Below, one piece after another: positions 26,029-37,059 of a stretch of DNA of 64,000 nt (the stretch's first letter is position 1; each line of letters begins with the position of its first letter). Below the pieces are notes generated by a model. The model was not told where the DNA came from, ran no database searches, and worked only from the letters and a program-made list of their open reading frames with translations. A program made the position numbers and the translations under genes. The stretch is from Pseudarthrobacter siccitolerans. GTDB taxonomy: Bacteria; Actinomycetota; Actinomycetes; Actinomycetales; Micrococcaceae. The DNA lies in the NCBI RefSeq assembly GCF_001046895.1, contig NZ_CAQI01000035.1:44286-108285 (forward strand). The letters run 5' to 3'.

Positions 26029-26433
26029 TTAGCGCGTGCGCTCCTTCAGCGCATCCCGGATCTCCGTCAGCAGCGCAATCTGCGGGTCCTCTGCCGACTC
26101 CTTCTTAACGTCCTGGTTGATCCCAAGCCGCCGGTTCCGGCGCTCGATCATCAGGTTCATCGGCATTACCACCACGAAGTAGATGGCCGCGGAGATCAGC
26201 AGGAAGTTAACGATGGCCGTCAGCAGGACGCCGAACTCGATGGCGTTGCCGTTGAGCTCGACCTTGGCGAAGCTGTCGAAGTTGGGAGAGCCCACGATCG
26301 CCGCCACGAAGGGCATCAGTACCTTGTTCACCAGCGCCGTGACCACTGCGCCAAAGGCAGTTCCGATGACGACGGCGACAGCAAGGTCAACAACGTTGCC
26401 CTTCATAATGAAGTTTTTGAATCCAGTCAGCAT
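26029..26433 (-). CDS. mscL: large-conductance mechanosensitive channel MscL
   Basis: 134 aa. N-terminal amphipathic helix (MLTGFKNFIMKGNVVDLAVAVVIGTAFGAVV) runs into TM1 with the pore-lining Gly/Ala face; TM2 is about 70-95 (AIVNFLLISAAIYFVVVMP), then a charged C-terminal helix. It opens on membrane tension to release solutes after osmotic downshock. The frame is open upstream to 26694, but ATG 26433 gives the family N-terminus and TAGGTT (26441-26446) ends 7 nt before it, indicating a leaderless mRNA. Confidence 0.96.
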   Translation of the reverse strand: MLTGFKNFIMKGNVVDLAVAVVIGTAFGAVVTALVNKVLMPFVAAIVGSPNFDSFAKVELNGNAIEFGVLLTAIVNFLLISAAIYFVVVMPMNLMIERRNRRLGINQDVKKESAEDPQIALLTEIRDALKERTR

Positions 26434-26456
26434 AGGAACAAACCTAGCGCAAAGCC

Positions 26457-27332
26457 TCAGGGGTACCCCGGCGCCGCCTCCACACCGAAGTACTCCTCCA
26501 GCGTGTTGATCCCGCGGTTCACCATGTCGGTGGCCGCCTCCACTCCGATGTACCGCAGGTGCCAGGGCTCGTAGTAGTACCCCGTGATGGGGTGGAACAT
26601 CCACGGATACCGCACCACAAAGCCGAACCGGTGCCCGTTGGCCTTGGCCCACACGGCCGCTGGCTGGTCCGCGAAGCACGGCTGGAAGCTGCATGCGCCC
26701 CCGCCGTCCGCAATGTCGAACGCCCAGCCCGTCTGGTGCTCGGAGTAACCGGGCCGGGCGCTGGCCGTGTCGGCATCGGACTGCCCCCGTGAGGCGACGT
26801 ACCCGTTGTAGGTGGCCACCTGCGTCGAATAGGAGCGGTAGCCGCTCGCCATGACCATGGCCACCCCTTCCTGCACGGCCGCTGCGAACATCGCTTCGGC
26901 CGCGGCCGCCGTCGTCCTGTTCAGCAGCGCGGATTCACCGGACGCGGTGGTCGCCACAGCAGGCTGGACCAAGTCAGCCGGCACGTAGTCCGCAGGCGCC
27001 AGCGGCCGGTGCTTGTTGACCACCAGCCAGGGGCTGGCCGGGTCAGTGAGGGAGAACTGGCGCGGCAGCGCGGAAGAGGGCGACGGCGTGGGGGACGGTT
27101 CAGGAGGCGGGGGAGCCGCCGTGGTGCCCTCCGCCGTCGTAATGGCGGAAGAGACGGACGGTGACGGTGATGCAGCAGGGGAGGCCGACGACGGCGCCGC
27201 CGCCTCGGGTGCCGCAGGCGTGCAGGCAGCCAGGACAGTGAGTCCTGCTCCCGCCGCCAGGAAGCGGGCGAAGCTGCGCCGGCTGGTCGCTGTCTCCGTA
27301 GGACCGCCAGCAGCTGCGCAGTCGTAGCACAC
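26457..27332 (-). CDS. Tat-exported lipoprotein D-alanyl-D-alanine carboxypeptidase (M15B/VanY-like)
   Basis: 291 aa. The N-terminus has a twin-arginine motif (TSRRSFARF) followed by a hydrophobic stretch and lipobox (VLAAC, Cys at about 36), then 50 residues of Ala/Pro/Ser linker. The catalytic domain (about 95-285) has the M15 zinc and catalytic residues: SGYRSYSTQ, SEHQTGWAFDIAD (His, Asp) and EPWHLRYIG (His). It should trim the terminal D-Ala of peptidoglycan at the outer membrane face. GTG 27332, 5 bp after the coaA stop, with GAAGG upstream, so it is probably co-transcribed with coaA. Confidence 0.88.
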   Translation of the reverse strand: MCYDCAAAGGPTETATSRRSFARFLAAGAGLTVLAACTPAAPEAAAPSSASPAASPSPSVSSAITTAEGTTAAPPPPEPSPTPSPSSALPRQFSLTDPASPWLVVNKHRPLAPADYVPADLVQPAVATTASGESALLNRTTAAAAEAMFAAAVQEGVAMVMASGYRSYSTQVATYNGYVASRGQSDADTASARPGYSEHQTGWAFDIADGGGACSFQPCFADQPAAVWAKANGHRFGFVVRYPWMFHPITGYYYEPWHLRYIGVEAATDMVNRGINTLEEYFGVEAAPGYP

Positions 27333-27337
27333 CTGTG

Positions 27338-28303
27338 CTAGACCTTCCGGAGCAGCATGCGGCGGATGGAGTGGTCCATATCCTTGCTCAGCACCAGCTG
27401 GGCCCGGCCGCGCGTGGGGAGGACGTTCTCCTCCAGGTTGGGTTCGTTGATGCGCTTCCAGATGTCGCGTGCGGTGCTCTCCGCCTCGTCATCGGACAGG
27501 CTCGCATACCGGTGGAAGTAGGACTCCGGCTGGGCGAAGGCCGTGCTGCGCAGCTTGCGGAACCTGTCCACGTACCACTCTTCAATAAACGAAGTCTTGG
27601 CATCCACGTAGATCGAGAAGTCGAAGAAGTCGCTCAGCGCCAGCCCCTGCTTGCCGTCATGCCGCGGCCGCGCCGGTGCCAGGACATTGAGCCCTTCCAC
27701 GATCAGCACATCGGGGCGGCGGACCACCACTTCCTTGCCGGGAACAATGTCGTAGGTGACATGCGAGTACCAGGGCGCCCGCACTTCCTCGGCGCCGCTC
27801 TTGATTTCGCTCACAAAACGCAGCAGCGCCCGGCGGTCGTAGGATTCCGGGAAGCCCTTGCGCTCCAGCAGCTGCCGCCGCTTCAACTCGGCCAGCGGGT
27901 ACAGGAAACCGTCCGTGGTGATGAGTTCCACATTCGGGGTGCCGGGCCAGCGGCGGAGCATTTCACGAAGCACGCGGGCGATAGTGGACTTGCCCACGGC
28001 CACCGACCCCGCCACGCCGATCACAAAGGGGGTCCGCTGGGTCTGCTCGCCCAGGAACGTGGTGGTGGCGGCATGCAGCTGGCCGGCGGCTTCAACATAA
28101 AGGTGCAGAAGCCTGGAAAGCGGAAGGTAGACCTCCCGGACTTCCTTCAAATCCAGGGGATCGCCAAGGCCGCGGAGACGGAAGATATCCTCCTCGTTAA
28201 GAGGCTGCTCCATCTCATCTGCGAGCCGGGACCAGGTCTGCCGGTCCAGCTCAACGAACGGGGAGACGCCTTCGCCGTTCGCGTCGTTGCGTTGCACAGT
28301 CAC
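27338..28303 (-). CDS. coaA: type I pantothenate kinase
   Basis: 321 aa, bacterial PanK-I length. Phosphorylates pantothenate, the first committed step of CoA synthesis. P-loop [17 protein letters not shown] (about 97-113), [29 protein letters not shown] and [11 protein letters not shown] blocks are diagnostic, with EGLNVLAP and DFSIYVDA. The GTG at 28303 is preceded by CAGAAT (28311-28316) at 7 nt and by no ribosome-binding site, so it is probably leaderless. It heads an apparent two-gene unit with the carboxypeptidase and is divergent from glmS. Confidence 0.96.
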   Translation of the reverse strand: MTVQRNDANGEGVSPFVELDRQTWSRLADEMEQPLNEEDIFRLRGLGDPLDLKEVREVYLPLSRLLHLYVEAAGQLHAATTTFLGEQTQRTPFVIGVAGSVAVGKSTIARVLREMLRRWPGTPNVELITTDGFLYPLAELKRRQLLERKGFPESYDRRALLRFVSEIKSGAEEVRAPWYSHVTYDIVPGKEVVVRRPDVLIVEGLNVLAPARPRHDGKQGLALSDFFDFSIYVDAKTSFIEEWYVDRFRKLRSTAFAQPESYFHRYASLSDDEAESTARDIWKRINEPNLEENVLPTRGRAQLVLSKDMDHSIRRMLLRKV

Positions 28304-28426
28304 TTTAGTGATTCTGCCCCCAGCCCGGCCGAGAGCGAAATGCGGGTGAGCTGGAGCACACGGGCTGACGCAACGAAACCGGCTTCACGGGCGGCCGCCT
28401 GGTTTAGATCTGACGGCCCCTGCCGA

Positions 28427-28432
28427 TAGTCT
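28427..28432 (+). promoter_or_regulatory. -10 box of glmS (leaderless)
   Basis: TAGTCT ends 7 nt before the glmS ATG; the gap to coaA's own -10 is about 110 bp. Confidence 0.5.
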
Positions 28433-28439
28433 TTAGCGT

Positions 28440-30326
28440 ATGTGTGGAATCGTAGGATACGTGGGCCGTTCTGTTAACGGTGGAAGTCACAGTGCGCTGG
28501 ATGTGGTCCTTGAGGGACTGCGCCGCCTGGAGTACCGGGGCTACGACTCCGCGGGAGTCGCTGTAGTTTCGGAAGGCTCCATCGAGTCCCGGAAGAAGTC
28601 GGGCAAGCTGAGCAACCTGATCGCCGAGCTTGAAGAACACCCGCTGCCGGAGACCGTGACCGGAATCGGGCACACCCGGTGGGCCACGCACGGCGGGCCG
28701 ACGGACCGGAACGCCCACCCGCACCTTGCCGATAACGGCAAGTTGGCCGTCATCCACAACGGCATCATCGAAAACTTCGCCGAGCTCAAGCTCGAGCTGC
28801 TCGAAAAGGGTGTCACCTTCCTCTCCGAGACGGACACTGAGGTGGCCGCGGCCCTGCTGGCGGACATCTTCCGGAACAAGCTCGGCGGCGACGTGTCCGA
28901 CGGCGGCCTGACCCGTGCCATGGAGCTCGCCTGCCAGCGGCTCGAAGGCGCCTTCACCCTCCTGGCGGTCCACGCTGACCAGCCCAACGTGGTGGTGGCA
29001 GCCCGCCGCAATTCACCCCTGGTGGTGGGCCTGGGCGAGGGCGAGAACTTCCTGGGCTCGGACGTGTCCGGGTTCATCGATTACACCCGCCGTGCGGTGG
29101 AACTGGGCCAGGACCAGATTGTCACCATCACCGCGGACACGGTGGACATCACCGACTTCTTCGGCAACCCGGCGGCCGGCAAGGAATACCACGTGGACTG
29201 GGACCCGGCCTCCGCCAAGAAGGGCGGCTTCAGCTCGTTCATGGAAAAGGAAATCCATGACCAGCCCGACGCCGTGGCGCAGACCCTGCTGGGCCGGTCC
29301 GACCTGGACGGCAAGCTGACCCTGAACGAGCTCCGGATCGATCCGGAACTGCTCAAGCAGGTTAACAAGATTGTGGTCCTTGCCTGTGGCACCGCCGCGT
29401 ACGCAGGCACCGTGGCGAAGTACGCCATCGAGAACTGGTGCCGGATCCCCACCGAGGTGGAACTCGCGCACGAGTTCCGTTACCGGGACCCGATCCTGGA
29501 CGAGAACACCCTGGTGGTGTCCATCAGCCAGTCCGGCGAAACCATGGACACCCTGATGGCCGTCCGCTACGCACGTGAACAGGGCGCGAAGACCATCTCA
29601 ATCTGCAACACCAACGGCTCCACCATCCCGCGCGAATCCGACGCCGTGCTCTACACGCACGCCGGCCCGGAGATCGCGGTCGCTTCGACCAAGGCGTTCC
29701 TGGCCCAGATCACGGCAGCATACCTGCTGGGCCTGTACCTGGCGCAGCTGCGGGGGAACATCTTCTCCGGCCAGATCAAGGACGTCCTGGCGGACCTGGC
29801 CAAGATCCCGGACAAGATCCAGACCATCCTGGACAACGCCGGCCCGCTGCGCGAACTCGCCCGCAGCATGGCCAACGAGCAGTCGGTACTGTTCCTGGGC
29901 CGGCACGTGGGCTACCCCGTGGCCCTCGAAGGTGCGCTGAAGCTGAAGGAAATCGCGTACATCCACGCCGAGGGCTTCGCCGCCGGCGAGCTCAAGCACG
30001 GCCCCATCGCCCTGATCGACGAGGGCAAGCCGGTGTTTGTGATTGTCCCGTCCCCGCGCGGCCGTGAATCGCTGCACGCCAAGGTGATCAGCAACATCCA
30101 GGAAATCCGAGCCCGCGGCGCCCGCACCCTGGTCATCGCCGAGGAAGGCGACGAAGCCGTGAAGGCCTACGCCGAGCACGTCTTCTACGTCCCCGAGACC
30201 CCCACCCTGCTCATGCCGCTGCTGACCACCGTCCCGCTGCAGATCTTCGCCGCGGAACTCGCCGCAGCCAAGGGCTACGACGTGGACCAGCCCCGCAACC
30301 TCGCCAAGAGCGTTACGGTCGAGTAA
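28440..30326 (+). CDS. glmS: glutamine-fructose-6-phosphate aminotransferase (isomerising)
   Basis: 628 aa. Makes glucosamine-6-phosphate from fructose-6-phosphate and glutamine. The N-terminal glutaminase domain begins MCGIVGYVG, with Cys2 as nucleophile after Met removal; RGYDSAG and HTRWATHG follow. Two SIS sugar-binding domains occupy about 305-440 and 475-615 (CGTAAYAG, SISQSGETMDT, EGFAAGELKHGPIAL). It ends with the canonical DQPRNLAKSVTVE. It supplies GlmM. No glmS ribozyme is present: the upstream gap is too short and the mRNA appears leaderless. Confidence 0.98.
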   Translation: MCGIVGYVGRSVNGGSHSALDVVLEGLRRLEYRGYDSAGVAVVSEGSIESRKKSGKLSNLIAELEEHPLPETVTGIGHTRWATHGGPTDRNAHPHLADNGKLAVIHNGIIENFAELKLELLEKGVTFLSETDTEVAAALLADIFRNKLGGDVSDGGLTRAMELACQRLEGAFTLLAVHADQPNVVVAARRNSPLVVGLGEGENFLGSDVSGFIDYTRRAVELGQDQIVTITADTVDITDFFGNPAAGKEYHVDWDPASAKKGGFSSFMEKEIHDQPDAVAQTLLGRSDLDGKLTLNELRIDPELLKQVNKIVVLACGTAAYAGTVAKYAIENWCRIPTEVELAHEFRYRDPILDENTLVVSISQSGETMDTLMAVRYAREQGAKTISICNTNGSTIPRESDAVLYTHAGPEIAVASTKAFLAQITAAYLLGLYLAQLRGNIFSGQIKDVLADLAKIPDKIQTILDNAGPLRELARSMANEQSVLFLGRHVGYPVALEGALKLKEIAYIHAEGFAAGELKHGPIALIDEGKPVFVIVPSPRGRESLHAKVISNIQEIRARGARTLVIAEEGDEAVKAYAEHVFYVPETPTLLMPLLTTVPLQIFAAELAAAKGYDVDQPRNLAKSVTVE

Positions 30327-30342
30327 CCCTTCTTCACTCATA

Positions 30343-30382
30343 GCGGAAACCCCGGGTCCACCAGCCCGGGGTTTCCGCTTTT
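30343..30382 (+). terminator. rho-independent terminator of glmS
   Basis: A perfect 14-bp stem (GCGGAAACCCCGGG at 30343-30356 with 30365-30378), 8-nt loop and TTTT (30379-30382). Confidence 0.92.
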
Positions 30383-30429
30383 AACGGCTCGTGCGCTGCC
30401 GGTGGTCCGGCCAGTAACGTGCGTCACCG

Positions 30430-30435
30430 TAGAAT
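30430..30435 (+). promoter_or_regulatory. -10 box of acpS (leaderless)
   Basis: TAGAAT, 5 of 6 bases of the consensus, ends 7 nt before ATG 30443. Confidence 0.6.
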
Positions 30436-30442
30436 AAGCCGC

Positions 30443-30790
30443 ATGATTGTTGGCATTGGCGTAGACGTTGTAGACATCGAGCGGTTCGGCCGCCAGCTTG
30501 AGCGCACCCCCGGCCTCCGGGACCGTTTGTTCGTTCCCGCCGAGCGCGAGCTGAACATCCGCTCCCTCGCTGCGCGGTTTGCCGCGAAGGAAGCTGTGGC
30601 CAAAGTCCTCGGTGCGCCGGCCGGCATGAACTGGCAGGACTGCTGGATCGGCCTGGACCACAACGGCCCCACCGTCCAGGTCAAGGGCACCGTGCTGGCC
30701 GTCGCCGAGGCCAAGGGCGTCAAGCGCTGGCACCTCTCCATCAGCCACGACGGCGGCATCGCCACGGCCACGGTCCTGGCCGAAGGCTGA
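30443..30790 (+). CDS. acpS: holo-[acyl-carrier-protein] synthase
   Basis: 115 aa. Transfers 4'-phosphopantetheine from CoA to ACP serine. Magnesium-binding motifs are [12 protein letters not shown] (Asp 8) and [13 protein letters not shown] (Glu), with [10 protein letters not shown] near the end. The ATG at 30443 (MIVGIGVD) is the family start; the frame is open to 30419, but TAGAAT at 30430-30435 places transcription start at or next to the ATG. nnr follows after 26 bp, as in other actinobacteria. Confidence 0.95.
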   Translation: MIVGIGVDVVDIERFGRQLERTPGLRDRLFVPAERELNIRSLAARFAAKEAVAKVLGAPAGMNWQDCWIGLDHNGPTVQVKGTVLAVAEAKGVKRWHLSISHDGGIATATVLAEG

Positions 30791-30816
30791 ACCGGCGGGC
30801 CACCGCCACTGACACC

Positions 30817-32412
30817 GTGATCAGCGCCTACACCGGAAAACAGGTCCGGCAAGCCGAGGAACCACTCCTCGCTGCCGGACTCGGCGATGTCCTCATGCAG
30901 CGCGCGGCCCACGGCTTAGCCAACGCAGTAGTCCGGGAATTCAAGTCCCGGGGGCTGCGGACCTACGGCGCCGGTGTTGCCGTCCTCACCGGCAAAGGCA
31001 ACAACGGCGGGGATGGTCTCTATGCCGCCGCTTTCCTTGCCGCCCGGGGCATGCGTACGACGGCGATACTCACCGCAGGCTCCGCCCATCCCCAGGCTTT
31101 GGCTGCTTTTGAGCAGGCCGGCGGCCGCGTCCTGTACCTCAGTGACGCGGCATCCGGTGCGCTGGTTTCAGAAGCCGTGCGCGCCGACGTCGTCATCGAT
31201 GCAGTGCTGGGAACGGGCGCGAAAGGCGGCCTGAGGGGGAGTGCGGCGGACCTGGTCACTGCCATTGCGGACGCCCGTGCCCAAGCCCGTGCCGAGGGCT
31301 TTGTTGTTGCGTGCGATCTGCCCAGTGGCGTGGACGCCGATACCGGCGCAGTGTCCACGCCCGCGCTCGCCGCGGACCTGACGGTGACTTTCGGTGCAGC
31401 CAAAACGGGCCTGCTGGTTGATCCCGGCGCTGACTATGCCGGCCGCGTGGACGTGGTGCCCATCGGCATCGAGGAGCACCTCGACCAGCCGGGACTGCGA
31501 AGGCTCGAGGATGCTGACGTTGCCCGCCTCCTGCCGCACCCGGCGCGGCGGGCGCACAAATACTCACGCGGAGTCCTGGGCGTGGTGGCCGGCTCGGCAG
31601 ATTATCCCGGCGCGGCCGTCCTCGCCTGCCGCGGCGCCCTCGCCGCCGGAGTGGGGATGGTCCGGTACCTGGGGCCGCCCGAGGTTGCAGATCTGGTGCG
31701 CCGGTCCTGCCCCGAGATGGTCTGCAGTACAGGTGCTGTCGCCGACAACAGGGTCCAGGCCTGGCTGGTGGGCTCCGGCATGGGGCCGGATGACCACGAC
31801 CAGCTGCAGCGTGCCCGGGACGCCGTCACTTCCGGCCTGCCCGTGGTGGCTGACGCCGGTGCGCTGCCCGCCCTTCCCGACGTCATGGCCCCGAATGTGG
31901 TCCTGACCCCGCACGCCGGCGAGCTCGCCGCATTGCTGAAGCGGCTGGGCGGCGAGGAGGACCGGGCGGCCGTGGAAGCCGGCACCCTTGCCGCCGTCCG
32001 CCGGGCAGCGGCGCTGACCGGTGCCACCGTCCTGCTCAAGGGGGCGACCACGCTTGTGGCAGCACCCGCCGGGGACGTGTTCAGCCAGGCGGACGGTACG
32101 CCGTGGCTCGCCACGGCCGGCAGCGGCGACGTCCTGGCCGGCATCATCGGTGCCCTGCTCGCCCAGGAGGATTCCGACGTCGGCCGCTTCCGGGAGATGG
32201 GCGTGGAACCCGAGCAGCGCTGGGCGGCGGTGGCCGCGCTGGGAGCGGCACTGCACGGCAAAGCCGGGAGGGCGGCGTCGGACGCCTGCTCCGGCGGACC
32301 GATCGCTGCTGGCGGAATCGCCGATGCCATACCTGAAACGTGGGGTAAAGTCAGCATGCTTAGTAACGCTGGGGTCCGGAAACGTAATAGTCACACCCTG
32401 CCGTTACGGTAG
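30817..32412 (+). CDS. nnr: bifunctional NAD(P)H-hydrate epimerase / ADP-dependent dehydratase
   Basis: 531 aa. The N-terminal YjeF_N epimerase domain (about 1-215) has KGNNGGDGLYAA and CDLPSGVDADTG; the C-terminal carbohydrate-kinase-like dehydratase domain (about 230-510) has TPHAGELA, KGATT and the anion-hole/catalytic TAGSGDVLAGIIGALLAQ. Together they repair hydrated NAD(P)H. The GTG start at 30817 has only a weak ribosome-binding site. The last ~25 residues are a non-conserved tail. Confidence 0.95.
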   Translation: MISAYTGKQVRQAEEPLLAAGLGDVLMQRAAHGLANAVVREFKSRGLRTYGAGVAVLTGKGNNGGDGLYAAAFLAARGMRTTAILTAGSAHPQALAAFEQAGGRVLYLSDAASGALVSEAVRADVVIDAVLGTGAKGGLRGSAADLVTAIADARAQARAEGFVVACDLPSGVDADTGAVSTPALAADLTVTFGAAKTGLLVDPGADYAGRVDVVPIGIEEHLDQPGLRRLEDADVARLLPHPARRAHKYSRGVLGVVAGSADYPGAAVLACRGALAAGVGMVRYLGPPEVADLVRRSCPEMVCSTGAVADNRVQAWLVGSGMGPDDHDQLQRARDAVTSGLPVVADAGALPALPDVMAPNVVLTPHAGELAALLKRLGGEEDRAAVEAGTLAAVRRAAALTGATVLLKGATTLVAAPAGDVFSQADGTPWLATAGSGDVLAGIIGALLAQEDSDVGRFREMGVEPEQRWAAVAALGAALHGKAGRAASDACSGGPIAAGGIADAIPETWGKVSMLSNAGVRKRNSHTLPLR

Positions 32413-32426
32413 GCATTAGTTCGCAC

Positions 32427-32460
32427 CGGCAGCAGGGGCGCTCCTGCTCTTCTGCTGCCG
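32427..32460 (+). terminator. hairpin between nnr and glgX
   Basis: A 9-bp stem (CGGCAGCAG 32427-32435 with 32452-32460) immediately upstream of the glgX ribosome-binding site. It has no T-run, so it could be a terminator for nnr or a leader structure of glgX. Confidence 0.4.
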
Positions 32461-32479
32461 TCTTATAAAGAGGAGCATT

Positions 32480-34735
32480 ATGGAAGTCTGGCCTGGATCG
32501 GCTTATCCCCTTGGCGCCACGTACAACGGAACCGGCACCAACTTTGCCCTGTTCAGCGAACGAGCAGAAAAAGTCGAACTTTGCCTCTTCGATGACGACG
32601 GCAAGGAAACCCGTATCCCCTTGGACGAGGTGGACGGGTACGTCTGGCACTGCTACATCCCGCAGATCCAGCCCGGCCAGAAGTACGGCTACCGGGTCCA
32701 CGGCCCCTACGATCCCGCCTCAGGGAACCGTTTCAACCCCAACAAGCTCTTGTTGGACCCGTACGCCAAGGCCGTCCACGGCCAGGTGGACTGGGACCCG
32801 TCGCTGTTCACGTACAACCTGGGCGAGCCGGATTCCATCAACAATGAGGACTCCGCCAGCCACATGATGATGGGTGTGGTGATCAACCCGTTCTTCGACT
32901 GGGACGGCGACCAGAACCTGCGGATTCCCTACCACCAGTCGGTCATCTACGAAGCGCACGTCAAGGGCCTGACCCAGCTGCACCCGGAAATCCCCGAGGA
33001 GCAGCGCGGCACGTATGCCGGCGTGGCCCATCCGGCCGTCATTTCGCACCTGCAGAAGCTCGGCGTCACCGCCATCGAACTTATGCCCGTGCACCAGTTC
33101 GTCAACGACGGCACCCTGCAGGACAAGGGCCTGAACAACTACTGGGGCTACAACACCATCGGCTTCTTCGCCCCGCAGAACACCTACAGCTCCACCGGCG
33201 ATACCGGCCAGCAGGTCCAGGACTTCAAGGCGATGGTCCGTTCGCTGCACAAGGCCGGCATCGAGGTCATCCTGGACGTGGTGTACAACCACACCGCCGA
33301 AGGCAACCACCTGGGCCCCACGCTGTCCTTCAAGGGCATCGACAACGCCGCCTACTACCGGTTGATGGAGGGCGACGAGAAGCACTACATGGACTACACC
33401 GGCACCGGCAACTCGCTGAACGTCCGCCAGCCGCACTCCCTGCAGCTGCTGATGGACTCGCTGCGCTACTGGGTGTCGGAGATGCACGTTGACGGTTTCC
33501 GCTTCGACCTCGCCTCCACCCTGGCCCGCGAGTTCTACGACGTGGACAAGCTGTCCACCTTCTTCGAACTCATCCAGCAGGACCCGGTGGTCTCCCAGGT
33601 CAAGCTCATCGCCGAGCCCTGGGACGTCGGCCCCGGCGGCTACCAGGTGGGCAACTTCCCGCCGCAGTGGACGGAATGGAACGGCAAGTACCGCGACACC
33701 GTCCGCGACTTCTGGCGCGGCGAGCCCGCCACCCTGGGCGAATTTGCCTCCCGCATCACCGGTTCGGCGGACCTCTACGAGCACTCCGGCCGCCGCCCCG
33801 TGGCGTCCATCAACTTCGTCACCGCACACGACGGCTTCACCCTGGCGGACCTGGTGTCCTACAACGAGAAGCACAACGACGCCAACGGCGAGGGCAACAA
33901 CGACGGCGAGTCCCACAACCGGTCCTGGAACTGCGGCGTTGAGGGCCCCACGGATGATCCCGAAGTGCTGTCGCTGCGGGCCCGCCAGCAGCGGAACTTC
34001 ATCGCCTCGCTGCTGCTCTCCCAAGGCGTGCCCATGCTCCTGCACGGCGACGAGCTGGGACGCACCCAGCAGGGCAACAACAACGGCTACTGCCAGGACT
34101 CCGAGCTGACCTGGATCAACTGGGACAGCATCGACCAGCCCCTGGTGGAATTCACCGCTGCCGTGAACGCCCTCCGCGCCAAGCACCCCACCTTCCGCCG
34201 CAGCCGGTTCTTCGACGGCCGGCCCGTCCTGCGGGGAGAGGGCGAACGGCTGCCGGACATCGTATGGCTGGATCCCGACGGCGAGACCATGAAGCCGGAG
34301 GCCTGGGAAGCCGGTTTCGGCCGCTCGGTGGGTGTCTTCCTGAACGGAGACGGCATCCAGGGCAAGGACGCGCGCGGACGGCGGATTACGGACGTCAACT
34401 TCCTGCTGTACTTCAACGCGCACGACGACACCGTCAAGTTCACCCTGCCCTCGGACGAGTACGCGCCCGCCTGGGACATCATCATCGACACCGCCGGGCA
34501 AAACGCGGACACCGAGCCGGTCAACGCCGGACAGCCGCTGCCCGTGGAGGCCAAGTCACTGGTGGTCTTGCGCGCCCACACCGTCGAGGAAGTTGAGCCG
34601 GACCACTCGGTCGCGGCATCCTTGGCTGCGCTGACCCAGACTTCCACCAGCGAGACTGAATCCATCAGCACGCCCATGGTGGCCGAGCCAGGGAAAACCA
34701 CGAAGGTGGGCTCGCGGAAAGTAGGGGACAAGTGA
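32480..34735 (+). CDS. glgX: glycogen debranching enzyme GlgX
   Basis: 751 aa. An N-terminal CBM48 domain (about 8-110; [18 protein letters not shown]) precedes a GH13 catalytic barrel (about 150-560). Catalytic residues: nucleophile Asp near 342 (DGFRFDLAS), acid/base Glu near 379 (LIAEPWDVG) and the third Asp near 451 (VTAHDGF). It cleaves alpha-1,6 branches of phosphorylase-limit glycogen, releasing maltodextrins for TreY. The last ~60 residues are a Ser/Thr-rich tail. AGAGGAG lies before ATG 32480. The stop overlaps treY by 4 bp (GTGA). Confidence 0.95.
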   Translation: MEVWPGSAYPLGATYNGTGTNFALFSERAEKVELCLFDDDGKETRIPLDEVDGYVWHCYIPQIQPGQKYGYRVHGPYDPASGNRFNPNKLLLDPYAKAVHGQVDWDPSLFTYNLGEPDSINNEDSASHMMMGVVINPFFDWDGDQNLRIPYHQSVIYEAHVKGLTQLHPEIPEEQRGTYAGVAHPAVISHLQKLGVTAIELMPVHQFVNDGTLQDKGLNNYWGYNTIGFFAPQNTYSSTGDTGQQVQDFKAMVRSLHKAGIEVILDVVYNHTAEGNHLGPTLSFKGIDNAAYYRLMEGDEKHYMDYTGTGNSLNVRQPHSLQLLMDSLRYWVSEMHVDGFRFDLASTLAREFYDVDKLSTFFELIQQDPVVSQVKLIAEPWDVGPGGYQVGNFPPQWTEWNGKYRDTVRDFWRGEPATLGEFASRITGSADLYEHSGRRPVASINFVTAHDGFTLADLVSYNEKHNDANGEGNNDGESHNRSWNCGVEGPTDDPEVLSLRARQQRNFIASLLLSQGVPMLLHGDELGRTQQGNNNGYCQDSELTWINWDSIDQPLVEFTAAVNALRAKHPTFRRSRFFDGRPVLRGEGERLPDIVWLDPDGETMKPEAWEAGFGRSVGVFLNGDGIQGKDARGRRITDVNFLLYFNAHDDTVKFTLPSDEYAPAWDIIIDTAGQNADTEPVNAGQPLPVEAKSLVVLRAHTVEEVEPDHSVAASLAALTQTSTSETESISTPMVAEPGKTTKVGSRKVGDK

Positions 34736-37059
34736 GGGTCCCCGCCTCCACCTACCGCCTGCAGATCCGCCGCAGCTTCACTCTGTTCGACGCTGCGGAG
34801 CGTGTTCCGTACCTGAAATCGCTGGGTGTGGACTGGGTCTATCTGTCGCCCATCCTTACTGCGGAGCAGGGTTCGGACCACGGCTATGACGTGACCGATC
34901 CTTCCGCCGTGGATCCGGAGCGCGGCGGCCCTGAAGGGTTGCTCGCCCTGTCCAAAGCGGCCCGTGAGCACGGCATGGGTGTCCTGGTGGACATCGTGCC
35001 CAACCATGTAGGCGTCGCGACTCCGGCGCAGAACCCCTGGTGGTGGTCCCTGCTGAAGGAAGGGCAGGGCTCACCCTATGCGGAGGCGTTCGACGTCGAG
35101 TGGGACCTTGCCGGCGGGAAGATCCGGCTGCCCATGCTGGGTTCGGACGAGGACCTGGACAAGCTGGAAATCAAGGACGGCGAGCTCCGCTACTACGACC
35201 ACCGCTTCCCGATCGCCGAAGGCACCTATGCCGACGGCGACACTGCCCAGGAGGTGCACAGCCGCCAGCACTACGAGCTGATCGGCTGGCGCCGGGCGGA
35301 CGCCGAGCTGAACTACCGGCGCTTCTTCGCTGTCACCACGCTCGCAGGGATCCGGGTGGAGACCCCGCGCGTGTTCGAGGAAGCCCATGCCGAGGTGGGC
35401 CGCTGGTTCCGGGAGGGGCTGGTGGACGGTCTGCGCGTGGACCACCCGGACGGCCTGGCCGATCCTGCAGGCTACCTGCGCTGGCTGAAGGACCTCAGCG
35501 GCGGAGCCTACATCCTGGTGGAGAAGATCCTGGAACCCGGCGAAACCCTGCCGCAGGACTTCGCCACTGAAGGAACCACGGGGTACGACGCCCTGGCTGA
35601 TGTGGACCGGGTTTTTGTTGACCCTGCGGGGGAACAGCCGCTCAACGAGCTTGATGCGAAGCTCCGGGAATCTGCTGCCCCCGCCGACTATGCGGAGATG
35701 ATCCGTGGGACAAAACGGATGATCGCCGACGGCATCCTCCGGTCCGAGGTGCTGCGGCTGGCCCGTCTGGTGCCGGAGTCCCACGGGCTCCCGGTGGAAC
35801 AGGCGGCCGATGCCCTTGCCGAAATCATCGCCGCCTTCCCGGTCTACCGGAGCTACCTGCCCACGGGGGCCGAAATCCTCAAGGAAGCCTGCGAGTCCGC
35901 CGCGGCCTACCGGCCCGAGCTGGAGGTTGCGGTGGGAACGCTGCTGCCGTTGCTCCTGGACCCGGCCAACCCCATCGCGGTCCGGTTCCAGCAGACCTCG
36001 GGAATGGTTATGGCCAAGGGTGTGGAGGACACCGCCTTCTACCGCTACACCCGGCTGGGCACACTCACAGAGGTAGGCGCTGAACCCACCGAATTCTCCG
36101 TGTCCACCGAGGAGTTCCACCAGCGGATGCTGCGCAGGCAGGAACACCTTCCGCTCTCCATGACCACGTTGTCCACGCACGACACCAAGCGCAGCGAGGA
36201 CGCCAGGGCGCGGATTTCGGTCATCGCCGAACTGCCCCGGGAGTGGGCGGCCACCCTGAACACGCTCCGCGAGCTCGCGCCGATTCCGGACGGCCCGTAC
36301 GAAAACCTGCTGTGGCAGGCAATTGTGGGGGCATGGCCGGCCAGCAGGGAGCGGCTCCAGGGCTACGCCGAAAAGGCTGCCCGGGAAGCAGGCAATTCCA
36401 CCAAGTGGACGGACCCCGACGAGGAATTCGAGTCCAGCGTCAAGGCCGCTGTAGATGCGGTGTTCGACGAGCCGCGCGTCAACCAGGTGGTGGAGGACTT
36501 CGTTGCACGCATCGATTCTTACGCCGCGTCCAACTCCGTATCCGCCAAGCTGGTCCAGCTGACCATGCCCGGCGTCCCGGACGTGTACCAGGGCAGCGAA
36601 TTCTGGGAACGCTCGCTGACCGACCCGGACAACCGGCGGCCCGTGGACTTCGCGGTGCGGCAGCAGGAGCTGGCAAAGCTCGACGGCGGCCAGTTGCCTG
36701 AGGCGGGAACGGAAGCCAGCAAGCTCCTGGTCACCTCCCGCGCACTCCGGCTGCGCCGCGACCGGCCGGAGCTCTTCCAGGGCTACACGCCTGTGGCTGC
36801 GACCGGAGCGGCGGCCGGGCACCTGCTCGCGTTCCACCGCGGCGCACCGGATGCTCCGGGAGCGCTGACGCTGGCCACCCGGCTGCCCGCAGGACTGGCG
36901 GCCGGCGGCGGATGGCGGGACACCGCCGTCGAACTTTCCACTGCCATGCGTGACGAGCTCACCGGCACCGCCTACGGTGCTGGCAGCGTTTCCGTGGCAG
37001 AAGTCCTGGGTACCTACCCGGTGGCTTTGCTGGTACCGGCGGATGGAGAACAGGCATGA
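34732..37059 (+). CDS. treY: maltooligosyltrehalose synthase TreY
   Basis: 775 aa. Isomerises the terminal alpha-1,4 bond of maltodextrins to an alpha-1,1 bond, giving maltooligosyltrehalose. GH13 motifs: STYRLQI start, VDIVPNHVG (about 83-91), the nucleophile Asp in [12 protein letters not shown] (about 233-244), and Glu in [14 protein letters not shown]. The long insert and the ending [23 protein letters not shown] are characteristic. GTG start overlaps the glgX stop by 4 bp; its own stop overlaps treZ by 4 bp, so all three are translationally coupled. Confidence 0.96.
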   Translation: MRVPASTYRLQIRRSFTLFDAAERVPYLKSLGVDWVYLSPILTAEQGSDHGYDVTDPSAVDPERGGPEGLLALSKAAREHGMGVLVDIVPNHVGVATPAQNPWWWSLLKEGQGSPYAEAFDVEWDLAGGKIRLPMLGSDEDLDKLEIKDGELRYYDHRFPIAEGTYADGDTAQEVHSRQHYELIGWRRADAELNYRRFFAVTTLAGIRVETPRVFEEAHAEVGRWFREGLVDGLRVDHPDGLADPAGYLRWLKDLSGGAYILVEKILEPGETLPQDFATEGTTGYDALADVDRVFVDPAGEQPLNELDAKLRESAAPADYAEMIRGTKRMIADGILRSEVLRLARLVPESHGLPVEQAADALAEIIAAFPVYRSYLPTGAEILKEACESAAAYRPELEVAVGTLLPLLLDPANPIAVRFQQTSGMVMAKGVEDTAFYRYTRLGTLTEVGAEPTEFSVSTEEFHQRMLRRQEHLPLSMTTLSTHDTKRSEDARARISVIAELPREWAATLNTLRELAPIPDGPYENLLWQAIVGAWPASRERLQGYAEKAAREAGNSTKWTDPDEEFESSVKAAVDAVFDEPRVNQVVEDFVARIDSYAASNSVSAKLVQLTMPGVPDVYQGSEFWERSLTDPDNRRPVDFAVRQQELAKLDGGQLPEAGTEASKLLVTSRALRLRRDRPELFQGYTPVAATGAAAGHLLAFHRGAPDAPGALTLATRLPAGLAAGGGWRDTAVELSTAMRDELTGTAYGAGSVSVAEVLGTYPVALLVPADGEQA

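Noticed and set aside
28304..28439. glmS riboswitch-ribozyme upstream of glmS
   Set aside because: The gap holds a -10 box 7 nt from the ATG and no room or sequence for the ribozyme core.
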